A stretch of 64,000 nt of DNA from Candidatus Amarolinea dominans (GTDB lineage: Bacteria > Chloroflexota > Anaerolineae > SSC4 > Amarolineaceae). Under the pieces are notes generated by a model. The model was not told where the DNA came from. It made no database searches and saw only the letters and a list, made by a program, of their open reading frames with translations. The DNA lies in the NCBI GenBank assembly GCA_016719785.1, contig JADJYJ010000011.1, positions 118,515 to 182,514 on the forward strand, given 5' to 3'. This document shows positions 8,690-17,991 of this stretch, piece by piece (the stretch's first letter is position 1; each line of letters begins with the position of its first letter). A program made the translations under genes and the position numbers.

Positions 8690-11516
8690 GCCGCCGGCGC
8701 GCTCGGCGGGCGGGCGTGGCGTGCAGCACGGCGTCGTCCAGCCCCGCCCGCAGGATGGCCGGAGAGACTGCTGCGCTGTGTACGGGTGATGGTCTGCATG
8801 ATGCGCTGGCTGGTCTTGCGGGGATGCGGCCCTCCTCGAAGGCCTGCCAGGCCAGGCGCAGATAGTCTTCGTCCTCGTCGGTCATCTTCTGGTTGTCTTT
8901 TGCGCCGCCCGGATATATTTGAGCACCCGCTGGGCGTTGGTGACGCCGCCCGACCCGCGGGCTACTTCCTCCTCCAGGGCAGCGTCGAACTGGGCTTTGT
9001 TGCGGTTGAGCCAGCCGAAATAGCGGGATGGGGGGGCCGGCGCCCCACTCGCGCATCAGGTCCACCGGCCGAAGAAGTCCAACTCCCGGTTGTTTCGCCA
9101 TCCGCCACGAAGCTCCAGCTTGCTACGGAAGAAGGTAACCATCCCCCTCACAACCCCGCCCCGCCCCCCCGGCCTTGAGGGTTTGGATGCCGCACCCACC
9201 CACGCGTCCACCCAGCCACCAGGATGCGGTACAGCACCACGCAGATCGCTGCGTCACCCCCACCACAGATATTTGAGGTCCCCGCCCAGCATGTCGGAAG
9301 CCCGGAGTTTGAGACGATGTTGGCCCAGCCCAGTTCCTGATCCGACCGGCTGGTGGGAAGAAGTCGAAGAGATGTATCCCGGATGCACCGCCACCCGGTT
9401 GACGGCCCCACCCGCGCAGCACCCGGTTCCAGGCAGGTCAGGTGAGACCTGGCCCGCGGTGTGCCTCGGCCAGCACATCGGCGGTGACCTGAAGGCACAT
9501 CATCTTTTCAGGCCGAAGCGGCCCACCAGGTCGGGCGGTTATGAAATTCGGCGCACCCCGCTTCCCACCGGTGAAGCCGCCAGCACCCGGCCCGAATAAT
9601 CCTGTTGCAGGGCATCGTACAGATAGCCGATTGCTCGCCGATTCCGAGAAGAGAGCAGTTCTCGCCTGAGCAGCGTTCTCGCCGTGGCGCAGGAACTCTT
9701 CTTGTTTTGGATCACCGCCGTTATCGACCCAAAGCTGGTAACCAAACAACACGTCCCGGTCACCGCCAGGCGGAAATCGGGGCTGAAATCGCCTGATCTT
9801 GAACTGATCAACCTCCCCCTCCTCCACCACAGCCGTTGAATGGTCGTCATCCTGATCCAGCAGGTCATAGATGTCCATTGAACGGCTGATCAACATCGGC
9901 CGTTGTCGAACATCTGGATGGAAAGCGATTGTAAGCGAGAAGCGGTTTCAGCGTCATTCTGAAGGCATGGTGGCTGCTTTCCAGGCGTTTGACCAGCAGT
10001 CCCTTCATAAAGTCCGCCGACGCTGGGTGCCGGGATTGCGCCTCGAACTGGGAAATGCCTGCCTTCAAGAACAGGCGGGCATGTAGCGTGAATAGTGGAA
10101 TGTTCTGAGCAATTCGATGGTCTGATCGAAGACCGCGCCGGTTTGCTCGTCGAATTCGTAGACCAACCGCTGCGGGTCGGTTGATTCTCAGGAAGAACAG
10201 TCCCCTGTCGCTGATGTTCCTGGCTGTAGTAGCGCATGATCTCCTGGCGGGTGCGGCGTAACCATCACACGGCTCAGCACCCGGTCTGACCTCGTTGCCC
10301 GGCTTTTACCTCTCGGCCTCATCGATGGGACGTCCTGTTGTCGTACCGCCGCAGCCGCTTCTGCAGGTCGCCGGTAAAAGGTCTGCAAATCCTGCACGCC
10401 AGGGATCACGCTGCGCTGCGGGGCTTGAAACAGCTTGAGTTGGGAGAAGATGTCATGGGATTCATTGTTCAGGCGTGGCCGAGACCAGGATCACCTTTGG
10501 CCCCAACAGATCGTGCAGCTCTCGTATTGTTGCGTTTTCGTTGCGGAAACGGTGGCCTCATCAATGAAAACGCACTTGTCAGTGACAGTCGATCCACAAT
10601 CCGCTCGAGTTTGCCCAACGATTCCACCGTCGCCGGCACCTGAAAATCCTGGAATGTCTCCTCCCAATACTCTTTGAGCACGGGCGGCAGATCACCAGAA
10701 TGCGGGCCATCATCCGTCAATTGCTGGGCCAACAGGGCCGAGATAAAGGTCTCGCCCAGCCCCACCATGTCGGCCAGAAAGACACCGTTGTAGGCGTCGA
10801 GAAACGCGCCGGTGGAGATCACGGCCTGTCGCTGGTAAGCCAGATCGCGCAAGCCTTCGGGCAGGTAGGAGTCACCAAATCCTGGTCAGCGTGGACTCCC
10901 CTTGAAACACCAGGGATTTTCAGATACAACTCAAAGGGTGTGATGTCCTTTCGTTCAGCCAGGTGCCGGCACGGCTCAACGTACACCTCCGACAACTCGA
11001 TGGATTCCGCCTAAATTGCTCCATGGGCCAGGCCAACTCAACGTCCGCCCGGTTCTTCTTGAGTTCGAGCCGAATCTGAAGTCGCCTGGATTGCTGAAGC
11101 CGATATTTGGGACCTGGTGGATCACCGCCGTAGTCCATGAACCCATTCGGGAAGCGCTGGGATGCAAACCTTGGGCGTGACCTGCTGGCTGGGGTGCGCC
11201 CTGGATCTCCAGCTTGCCACTTGCAGAACGATGAACTTGCGGATACCCTGCTCGGTCTCATAGGCTCATCGGCAGCCTCTTCCTCACAGGTTTCGGCGAA
11301 GCGCTGGTTTTCTGAGAGGTTGAATTCTGTGGACCCTCACGATTGGTCAGTTGCGTTCAGCCGACCCTTCATTGCGAATGCCCACTTCTAGTGGCAGGAA
11401 ACACAGTGGAAGTGGCCCACCAGCACATCGAGTACTGGACGGGCTAGTGTGCTCTTGAACCGATCCAGCAGGCTGGCGCCCGGTTCATTGGTGAAGAAAG
11501 TCAGGTCGTTGGACAT
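8690..11516 (-). pseudogene. PLD-domain SNF2/DEAD helicase, heavily frameshifted
   Basis: The gene starts at the ATG complementary to 11514-11516 with MSNDLTFFTNEPGASLLDRF followed by KSTLARPVLDVLVG, the usual beginning of PLD-like SNF2 helicases found beside type IIG methylases. A motif I region reads FLADMVGLGETF, where the family has GLGKT, so the ATP-binding Lys codon is GAG instead of AAG. Later pieces (DPKQEEFLRHGEN, DQFKIRRFQP, a degraded QR-GR-DR motif near 9.4 kb) are spread over all three frames. Too many breaks exist to give exact coordinates. Probably the first gene of the island running toward 3 kb. Confidence 0.6.
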
Positions 11517-11602
11517 TGCGTAGCTCGATTCGGTAGGCGAGATGGCACAAAATACCAGTTGGCAGTCATTTTACCCCAAAACAGCACTGCAGGCCATTCG
11601 AC

Positions 11603-11744
11603 CAGCAGTTCCAAATGTAGCCTGGTTTTTTACCACAGAGATCACAAAGAACGCAGAGAAGTTGCCGATTTGCGTCTGATCTGCCGTTTCTTTGTGTTCT
11701 CTGCGTTCTTTGCGGTTGAATGTGTGCTACATTTGGAACTGCTG
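11603..11744. repeat. Long inverted-repeat element between helicase and ATPase remnant
   Basis: A 19-bp arm CAGCAGTTCCAAATGTAGC at 11603-11621 is repeated exactly in reverse complement at 11726-11744. Inside lies a second imperfect arm pair (ACCACAGAGATCACAAAGAA against the mirrored TTCTTTGTGTTCTCTGCGTT). The whole can fold into one hairpin of about 140 bases, or is a MITE-like element. No gene inside. Confidence 0.7.
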
Positions 11745-11772
11745 CCATTCGACCGGCCCACAGCAGAACACG

Positions 11773-12000
11773 CTAGAGCGCTGCGAGTGGCAAGGCGAGG
11801 ACGCCATCCCCCAGGGGCAGCGTGGATGGGCCGGGGTAGATGACAAAGCCACGCGCGGCGCGGTCGCCGAAATCACGCCGGAAGGCCCGGATTCCCTTTG
11901 CCATCTCAGGCCGTGCGCTTCTTGAGCGAAATTCGTCTGAATCTGGGGTAAGAGATCATTGGAATCTGCCATCATGAGCAGGCTATTGAAGCCGCCTATG
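11773..12000 (-). pseudogene. C-terminal fragment of an AAA ATPase of the DUF4143 type
   Basis: Two adjoining minus frames give GFNSLLMMADSNDLLPQIQT, then EMAKGIRAFRRDFGDRAARG and a stop after LGDGVLALPLAAL. The last part has the pattern seen at the end of DUF4143 ATPases (FRxxFGDxxxRGxVxY, then LPLGDGVxALP). Only about 75 residues remain, joined directly to the end of the phosphogluconolactonase reading frame without an intergenic region, which marks a deletion or assembly junction. Confidence 0.45.
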
Positions 12001-12029
12001 CCATCCCAGGCCTTGCGCGGGTTGGCCGG

Positions 12030-12766
12030 GAGTGCAGCAGCCGCGGCCTGATCGAGCCACCACAGCAGTTCCCCCACTCCTGGGTTGATGCGTTGGGCGG
12101 GCCAGCGGCGCGGGTCGCGTGGGCCGGTCAGCGTCGCGGCAACTGCATCGGCCTTATTCCTACCTGTGACCAGGAAGGCCACGACGCGCGCCGCGTTCAA
12201 GACCTGCGGCGTCAGCGTCACCCGTTGCGCAGGTCGTCCTCGTAATCGGCCGTCACGGCAAGGGCGGGCGCGTCTGATGCCGTGGGCAAGGGCGAGCCGG
12301 GAAAGAGCGATGCTGTATGGCCGTCGGCGCCCAGCCCCAGGAAGACCCAATCGAAGCGGGGCCAGGCCTCGCCCGGGTTGGCGGACTCACGCAGTTGGCG
12401 GACGTAATCTTCCGCGGCCGCGCTTGGTTCCCATTCGCCGCGCACGCGATGGATGTTTTCTGCCGGCGCCGGAACCTGATCGAGCAAGGCTCGCCGCGCC
12501 TGGCCGTAGTTGCTTTGCGGGTGATCCGGCGGCACGCAGCGCTCGTCACCCCAGAAGAAGCGCATCTGCGGCCACGGCAATTTTTCCCGGTACGGCGGCC
12601 GCGCCAGCAACTCGTACAACGCCTGTGGCGTGCCGCCACCCGCCAACGCCACGGTGAAGCAGCCGCGGGTGTTGACCGCCTGACTAACCGCCCGCACGAA
12701 CTGCGCGGCGACGTCCCGGATGAGCGCGGAGTTGTCCTCGAAAATCCTGATGATCGGCTCAAGCAT
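12030..12766 (-). pseudogene. pgl: 6-phosphogluconolactonase, one frameshift near 12220
   Basis: The N-terminal two thirds (12766 to about 12220) carry FTVALAGGGTPQALYELLAR, WGDERCVPPDHPQSNYG and FDWVFLGLGADGHTASLFPG, the three signature regions of 6-phosphogluconolactonase. After a frameshift the other frame continues with QRVTLTPQVLNAARVVAFLV, TGRNKADAVA and ELLWWLDQAAAAAL, the normal C-terminus. One base change would restore a protein of about 245 residues. It hydrolyses 6-phosphogluconolactone in the oxidative pentose phosphate pathway. It overlaps the end of glk by 8 bp, so the two are one operon. Confidence 0.75.
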
Positions 12767-13787
12767 GATAGCCCTCCAGCTCTAGCCCATGGCACGCGGC
12801 GCCGAATAAGGCCGCCTCGGGATTGCGGATCACATGCACCGGCACCTGCTTGAGAAAGTCGGCGAAATGCCCTTTGTCGGTGAACGCCCGATTAAAGGCC
12901 GCTGTCTTCAAGAAGCGCAGCAGGCGCGGCGGCAATCCGCCGCCCAGGCAGATGCCGCCGGTCGCCAGCACCCGCAAGGCCAGATTGCCAGCCTCGGCTG
13001 CCAGGATGTCCCGGAAGAGCTCCAAGGTCGCGCCGCAGATTGCGGCCTGCCCCTCGACGCCCGCACGGACAATCACCCGGGTCGGATCCGGCGCGCTGGC
13101 CAGCTCGGCGGCCAGCCAGTTCGGCTCTTCGTAACGGCCGCTGTCGCGCAGAAAACCGTACAGGGTAGGCAGCCCGCGGCCCGAACACACCTGCTCGTAA
13201 CTGACGTGACCGGGGCGGGGTCGCAGATACGCCAGGAGTTCGGCGCCCAGCGGTGTGTTGGGCGCAAAGTCGGCATGGCCGCCTTCCGAGGCGAAGGGGC
13301 GGTAGGCGTTGCCAGTCCACAGCAGGAACGCCTCCCCCAGGCCGGTGCCGGGGGCGATAACGCCCAACGGCGCCTGGGACGCCGGCCTGCCCTCGTTGAG
13401 CGTTTCCAGATCCTCAGCGCGCAGGTTGGGCACGGCGTGGGCGATGGCAGCCAGGTCGTTGAGCAGGCGCGCCGGCGCGCCCAGCCATGCGCTGAAGGCC
13501 TGCTCCTCGATCACCCACGGCAGGTTCGTAGCCTGGACGCGGCCGGCGACGACCGGCCCGGCGATCCCGAAGCTGGCGCGGCGGATCGCTACGTCCTTGC
13601 CCTGCAGGAACGCGGCGACGATGGCCTCTAACGAAACGTAGTCCGCGCTGGGAAACGTCGCCTTCGCAACGGGTGCGTGCGGTCCAGCCTCCGCTGAGTA
13701 GAGCGCCAGGGTAGTTTTGGCGCCGCCGATGTCACCGGCGAGCCACAAAGCCCCGTCCGCCTGGGCCAGGTTCTGTTGATGGATCAT
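12759..13787 (-). CDS. glk: Glucokinase (Glk family)
   Basis: A complete 342-residue protein. ALWLAGDIGGAKTTLALYSA is the phosphate-1 motif, LLNDLAAIAHAVPNL holds the catalytic Asp region, GVIAPGTGLGEAFL is the phosphate-2 motif, and LATGGICLGGGLPPRLL the adenosine motif. This is the E. coli Glk type, not the ROK type. It makes glucose 6-phosphate with ATP and feeds the adjoining pgl product pathway. Its stop region overlaps the pgl start, which argues for translational coupling. Confidence 0.88.
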   Translation of the reverse strand: MIHQQNLAQADGALWLAGDIGGAKTTLALYSAEAGPHAPVAKATFPSADYVSLEAIVAAFLQGKDVAIRRASFGIAGPVVAGRVQATNLPWVIEEQAFSAWLGAPARLLNDLAAIAHAVPNLRAEDLETLNEGRPASQAPLGVIAPGTGLGEAFLLWTGNAYRPFASEGGHADFAPNTPLGAELLAYLRPRPGHVSYEQVCSGRGLPTLYGFLRDSGRYEEPNWLAAELASAPDPTRVIVRAGVEGQAAICGATLELFRDILAAEAGNLALRVLATGGICLGGGLPPRLLRFLKTAAFNRAFTDKGHFADFLKQVPVHVIRNPEAALFGAACHGLELEGYHA

Positions 13788-13809
13788 GCCTTCTTTTTCC
13801 TCTTTTGCA

Positions 13810-13896
13810 GTAACTGCTCAGGCGGCCCCCCTGCCCCCCAATTTTGGGGGGGAAAGCATTCGGCTCCCCCAGGATTGGGGGGCAGGGGGGCCGCCT
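13810..13896. repeat. MITE-like GC-rich palindromic element, copy 1
   Basis: It begins with GTAACTGCTCAG, followed by a long hairpin (GGCGGCCCCCCTGCCCCCCA against its mirror) with loop AAAGCATTCGGC. The same sequence recurs at 20357 and 37814. The right terminal repeat seen in copy 3 is missing here. The element abuts the DUF302 fragment within its coding frame. Confidence 0.8.
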
Positions 13897-13997
13897 GCCT
13901 CTTTCAAAGCTGCTGTGACCTTTTCGACCGCTGCCTCATACGGTTCAGCGAGCCTGGCACGCAATGCATAGTCTGTGTTCTGCTTCAACATTACCAT
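13897..13997 (-). pseudogene. DUF302 protein N-terminus, cut off by the MITE-like element
   Basis: The minus strand starts MVMLKQNTDYALRARLAEPY and goes on with EAAVEKVTAALKEAG, the conserved start of DUF302 proteins. At the last Gly codons the frame runs into the GC-rich palindrome of copy 1. The rest of the gene is not on the other side, where glk begins, so the insertion was followed by deletion. Confidence 0.6.
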
Positions 13998-14180
13998 ACC
14001 CTCCCTATCCTCAATGACCCACCGCACACGGGATCTTTCGCCATCGGAAATCTCCTTTCTGACTGACGAAGCGAAATGCTTGATTGTTATTCTACTTGAT
14101 TTCGGAGTAATGCGGTAGCGCCAAACGGACGATGCGGCGGGGGGCATCTCTACTGGTCGCCCGATCCGCCAAATAGCCTG

Positions 14181-14618
14181 TTGTGGGACCGAGACGCCTC
14201 AGGATTGCCGCCGCTTTGTGTCTGGCTCGGCTCCACCTTCGGCTACCAGGCGTGGCGGACGGCTTCGGTGGGCGTCAAGATCGTGGGAAGTGATCAAACG
14301 GAGCGATCAACATGGCTGAAGACTCGATTGCCGGCCTTCACGCGCATCGAGCCATATCGCTCACCAGACGGTCAGACCGAGATAGATGCACTTGCCGAGA
14401 ACAGCGAACGGTGGGCGGTTGAGGTCAAGTGGCGGCAGAAGCGAGTCGGCCGCAGTGAGTTGGAGCAGCTCCTGGCGGCCGCCGCCGGCCTGAACGCGCG
14501 TGCCTGGTGCGTCTCGCAGGCTGGCTTCACACCCGACGCCCTGACCTTTGCCGCCAACAATGCCATCTTGCTGAGTAACGCCGCAGATCTGGCCGCGCTG
14601 GCGAAGCTGGCGCGTTGA
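14181..14618 (+). CDS. PD-(D/E)xK nuclease-like domain, probably the end of a larger ATPase gene
   Basis: The frame holds TEIDALAENSERWAVEVKWR, a D-x(n)-ExK arrangement (D before the first strand, EVKW in the second) typical of restriction-endonuclease-like folds, then QLLAAAAGLNARAWCVSQAG and a final helix. This resembles the DUF234-type C-terminal domain of AAA ATPases. The first 35-50 residues look unlike coding sequence of this family, so the true start is unclear (a GTG near 14283 is possible) or the gene is 5' truncated. Confidence 0.5.
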   Translation: MWDRDASGLPPLCVWLGSTFGYQAWRTASVGVKIVGSDQTERSTWLKTRLPAFTRIEPYRSPDGQTEIDALAENSERWAVEVKWRQKRVGRSELEQLLAAAAGLNARAWCVSQAGFTPDALTFAANNAILLSNAADLAALAKLAR

Positions 14619-14761
14619 TCTGAAACAGTCAAGCAAGACCCGCACTTCGATTGAGCGCTCCCAAACACCACCTGACTTTACCCAGAGCAGCGAACGAGGG
14701 ATACAGACCAAAAGGCGCGCCAGACTTTGTTCCGCGCCGCGCTGGTGCTATACTCCGTGGC

Positions 14762-15607
14762 ATGATGGAAACCCATGCACGGTCGCGCGCTGTTCTTTTC
14801 CTTTTTCTCACCGCTGCGCTGTGGAGCACCAGCGGCCTGCTCATCAAGCTGCTGACCTGGGAGCCGCTGGCTATCCTGGGCGGGCGCAGCATCGTGGCCG
14901 GCATCGTGATCTGGTTTTCTCTGCGTCGGCGCGACGTCCATGTGACCCGCTTCACCCGCTGGCAAGTAGTGGGCGCGCTGAGTTACGTCGGCACGCAGCT
15001 CATGTTCATCACCGCCACCAAGCTGACGACGGCGGCCAACGCCATCTTCCTGCAATACACTGCGCCGATCTATGTCCTGCTGTTGGGATGGTGGCTGCTC
15101 AAGGAGCGTCCCCGCCGCGGCGACTGGATCGCCATGGCTGTGATCTTCAGCGGGCTGCTGCTCTTCCTGGGCGATGACCTGACATTGCAGGGCCTGCACG
15201 GCAATGTGCTGGCTATCCTCAGCGGCGTGCTCCTGGCCGTCACCACCCTGGTCACGCGGGGCGAAACGCGCGGGACGCCGGCCGCGACTTTTCTCCTGGG
15301 CTGTCTCATCGGCGCGGTGATCGGGCTGCCCGCCCTGCTGCAGGCCACCTTCTCGCCGTTGAACCTGGGGATGATCGTCTTCCTGGGCGCTGTCCAGATG
15401 GGCCTGCCCTTGATCCTCTACTCGGCCGCGATCCGGCATGTGCGCGCGCTGGAGGCCAGTCTGATCCTGACCCTGGAGCCGGTCCTCAACCCGCTGTGGG
15501 TCTTCCTGGTCATCGGCGAAGCGCCGGGGCAGCTCGCCCTGGCCGGGGCTGCGCTGGTGGTGTTGGCCCTCACCGGCCGCGCCTGGGTCAGCGCCCGCAA
15601 TTCGTGA
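14762..15607 (+). CDS. EamA-family (DMT) membrane transporter
   Basis: A 281-residue protein from ATG 14762 (a second ATG follows at 14765). It has ten hydrophobic segments in two EamA halves: the first starts ALWSTSGLLIKLL and includes FITATKLTTAANAIFLQYTA, PIYVLLLGWW and LKERPRRGDW; the second ends ASLILTLEPVLNPLWVFLVI and GEAPGQLALAGAAL. Such proteins export small metabolites; the substrate cannot be told. A partial, internally deleted copy lies at 20450. Confidence 0.85.
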   Translation: MMETHARSRAVLFLFLTAALWSTSGLLIKLLTWEPLAILGGRSIVAGIVIWFSLRRRDVHVTRFTRWQVVGALSYVGTQLMFITATKLTTAANAIFLQYTAPIYVLLLGWWLLKERPRRGDWIAMAVIFSGLLLFLGDDLTLQGLHGNVLAILSGVLLAVTTLVTRGETRGTPAATFLLGCLIGAVIGLPALLQATFSPLNLGMIVFLGAVQMGLPLILYSAAIRHVRALEASLILTLEPVLNPLWVFLVIGEAPGQLALAGAALVVLALTGRAWVSARNS

Positions 15608-15764
15608 CGCCAACCGCCTTTTTCGCATCCTCGCGTCCTCGCATCTTCGCGGCCTTGTGTGAGGCCTGTTTTTGTGATAACATGAAATCAGGTTTCTTAG
15701 AGTGCGCCAGGCGCGTCTGCAATCGGCTCGCGCCTGGCTTGGAGTGAGAGCATGGAGGCAATCT

Positions 15765-16310
15765 ATGCGAGACCGGATCTTGAAACGAGCAAAACATGAG
15801 TACACCCCCGGTCAGCGGCTGGCCGCGCTGGCGGCTGCAGCCCCGTTCTTTCTCATCATTCTGCCCCTGCTCATCTACCGCCTGGGCGGCTGGCTGGATC
15901 GCGCGCTGGGCTGGCCGGCGCTGATCTACCCGCCGGCCAACGTCGTCCTCGGCGGGCTGATGGTCCTGGCCGGCTTGGCGCTTGCCGTCTGGACGATCTA
16001 CGTGCAATTCACCCTGGGACGGGGCACCCCCATTCCCGTCATGGCGACCCAAAAGCTGATCGTCCGGCCGCCGTATTCCTTCTGCCGCAACCCCATGACC
16101 CTGGGCACAATCGTGGCCTACCTGGGCATCGGCGTCATCCTCGGATCGCCGGGCGCCGCACTGGTGATCATCCTGGGCGCCGCAGCACTTCTCACCTACA
16201 TCAGGCGCGCAGAAGAGCAGGAGATGATCGCCCGCTTCGGCGACGAGTACCTGGCCTATCGAGATCGGGTGCCGTTCATCATCCCCAGGCTGCGTAGGAG
16301 AGGGCCATGA
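15765..16310 (+). CDS. Isoprenylcysteine methyltransferase-like membrane protein 1
   Basis: A 181-residue protein starting MRDRILKRAKHEYTPGQRLA with four or five membrane segments. The C-terminal part has VRPPYSFCRNPMTLGTIVAY and AEEQEMIARFGDEYLAYRDR followed by VPFIIPR, the SAM-binding region of the ICMT/PEMT family (Y-x-x-x-R-N-P-M, and E-E-x-x-x-x-x-F-G-x-E-Y). Probably methylates a lipid or a thiol/carboxyl group at the membrane. It overlaps the next gene by ATGA. Confidence 0.75.
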   Translation: MRDRILKRAKHEYTPGQRLAALAAAAPFFLIILPLLIYRLGGWLDRALGWPALIYPPANVVLGGLMVLAGLALAVWTIYVQFTLGRGTPIPVMATQKLIVRPPYSFCRNPMTLGTIVAYLGIGVILGSPGAALVIILGAAALLTYIRRAEEQEMIARFGDEYLAYRDRVPFIIPRLRRRGP

Positions 16311-17005
16311 ACCGCCCACAGCGAACGTTCACCCCGCGTGTCATTGTCCTAATGCTCTTCTTCATCGTGGTCATCCCCTTCCTGCCCTTGCTGGTCTCCT
16401 GGCGCTGGGATTGGTGGGAAGCCTGGGCCTATGCCGCCATCAGCATCCTGGGTTTTGCCATCAGCCGGGCGCTGGCGGCGCGGCGTCATCCCGATCTGCT
16501 CGCCGAGCGCGCCCGTTTCATGCAGCAGGAAGACACCAAGCCCTGGGACAAGCGCCTGGCGCCGCTGCTCGGACTGGGCGGCGCGCTTGTTCTGCTGGTT
16601 GCCGGGCTGGACCGGCTTTGGGGCTGGTCGCCCGCGTTCAGCGGCCCGCTGAAGCTCCTGGCGCTGGCCCTCATCCTGGCCGGCTATGCCTTAGGCTCCT
16701 ACGCCTTGATCGCAAACCGCTTCTTCTCCGGCACGGTGCGCATCCAGACCGAGCGCGGCCACCACGTCGTGTCGAGCGGCCCCTACCGCTGGCTGCGCCA
16801 TCCCGGTTACGCCGGCGCGCTCGTGGCCTACCTGGCAACCCCGTTCTTCCTCGATTCAGCCTGGGCATTCCTCCCCACCCTGTTCGTCATGGCTGTCCTG
16901 GTCGTTCGCACCGCGCTGGAAGACCGCACCCTGCAGGCTGAACTGGCAGGCTACCGGGAATATGCCGGCCAAGTGCGTTACCGGCTGCTGCCGGGCGTCT
17001 GGTGA
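16307..17005 (+). CDS. Isoprenylcysteine methyltransferase-like membrane protein 2
   Basis: A 232-residue protein with about six membrane segments, translationally coupled (ATGA) to the gene before it. Its C-terminal half has VRIQTERGHHVVSSGPYRWL and RHPGYAGALVAYL, then a RTALEDRTLQAELAGYREYA stretch, the ICMT catalytic region with the R-H-P-x-Y motif. The tandem pair of related but divergent enzymes suggests sequential methylations or a paired complex (inference). Confidence 0.78.
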   Translation: MNRPQRTFTPRVIVLMLFFIVVIPFLPLLVSWRWDWWEAWAYAAISILGFAISRALAARRHPDLLAERARFMQQEDTKPWDKRLAPLLGLGGALVLLVAGLDRLWGWSPAFSGPLKLLALALILAGYALGSYALIANRFFSGTVRIQTERGHHVVSSGPYRWLRHPGYAGALVAYLATPFFLDSAWAFLPTLFVMAVLVVRTALEDRTLQAELAGYREYAGQVRYRLLPGVW

Positions 17006-17166
17006 ACCCAGAGAGGCTGTCTGAAATCCCCATCTTCGGTCCCTTACCCCGTGATTGGAACCTGAATACGAGCGGCGGCGTCATCGGCTGAAATCCAATG
17101 GCCGCGCTACTCGTTCGTTGTGAGCCTCAGGGTTGCGCGGTCTACCAGTTCGAAAGGATATCATTC

Positions 17167-17859
17167 ATGGCTCTTATCACACGTCTGCGTACCCATCCCC
17201 GGCGTCAGGTCGCGGTGGCGGCATCGCTGCTTTTTGCCACGGCCGTCTGCCTGCTGCAGTTAGGCGTGCGCGCCGTCTACGCACGCAGCACCGTTCATTT
17301 CCACCTGGTCTGGAACCTGTTCCTGGCCTGGCTGCCCATGCTCAGCGCGCTGATCGCCTACAACCTGGCCACGCGCGGCCGCTGGCGCAGTTGGCTGCTC
17401 GTCTTACCCTGCCTGATCTTCTGGCTGCTCTTCTTCCCCAACGCGCCCTACATCCTCACCGACATGCTGCACCTGCGACCGCAGGGCAACATTCCGCTCT
17501 GGTATGACCTGATCCTGCTCATCACCTTTGCCTGGACCGGCGCCTTCCTGGGCCTGATCTCGCTCTACCTGATGCAATCGCTGGTGCGCCGCGCGGCCGG
17601 CGCCTGGGTCAGTTGGCTCTTCACCTTCGCCGTACTCGGCCTGACCGGCTTTGGCGTCTACCTGGGGCGCTTCCCGCGCTGGAACAGTTGGGATGTGATC
17701 ACCAACCCCAGCGGCCTGCTGCTCGACATCGCCGGCCATTTCCGCCATCCGGTCGCCAACGCTTCCGCCTTCGTCTTCTCCGCCCTCTTCGCCCTCTGCC
17801 TGGCCGCCATGTACTTCATGCTCGTCAGCATCATCGAGTTCAGGCAGGAGGAGGCGTGA
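17167..17859 (+). CDS. DUF1361 integral membrane protein
   Basis: A 230-residue protein from ATG 17167 with about six hydrophobic segments. It holds the DUF1361 features FHLVWNLFLAWLPMLSALIA, FPNAPYILTDMLHL and a WNSWDVITNPSGLLLDIAGH stretch. The function of the family is unknown. The last quarter (from the WNSWDV codons) is duplicated at 22630-22838. It stands alone, with 130 bp of non-coding DNA before the next gene. Confidence 0.8.
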   Translation: MALITRLRTHPRRQVAVAASLLFATAVCLLQLGVRAVYARSTVHFHLVWNLFLAWLPMLSALIAYNLATRGRWRSWLLVLPCLIFWLLFFPNAPYILTDMLHLRPQGNIPLWYDLILLITFAWTGAFLGLISLYLMQSLVRRAAGAWVSWLFTFAVLGLTGFGVYLGRFPRWNSWDVITNPSGLLLDIAGHFRHPVANASAFVFSALFALCLAAMYFMLVSIIEFRQEEA

Positions 17860-17991
17860 GCGCTTCGACGCACCTATTTTACGATCTCTAAACGACCCCT
17901 TCGTATACTTCAAGGCGTGCGGCTTCCGAGGGCTGCAAAGCTCGAAAGAGCGTTGACGCCGCATACGTTTTAGATCGAAGGACAAATTCAC

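Noticed and set aside
11603..11744. CRISPR-like or tRNA-like element
   Set aside because: It is one long inverted repeat without spacer pattern and without a cloverleaf.
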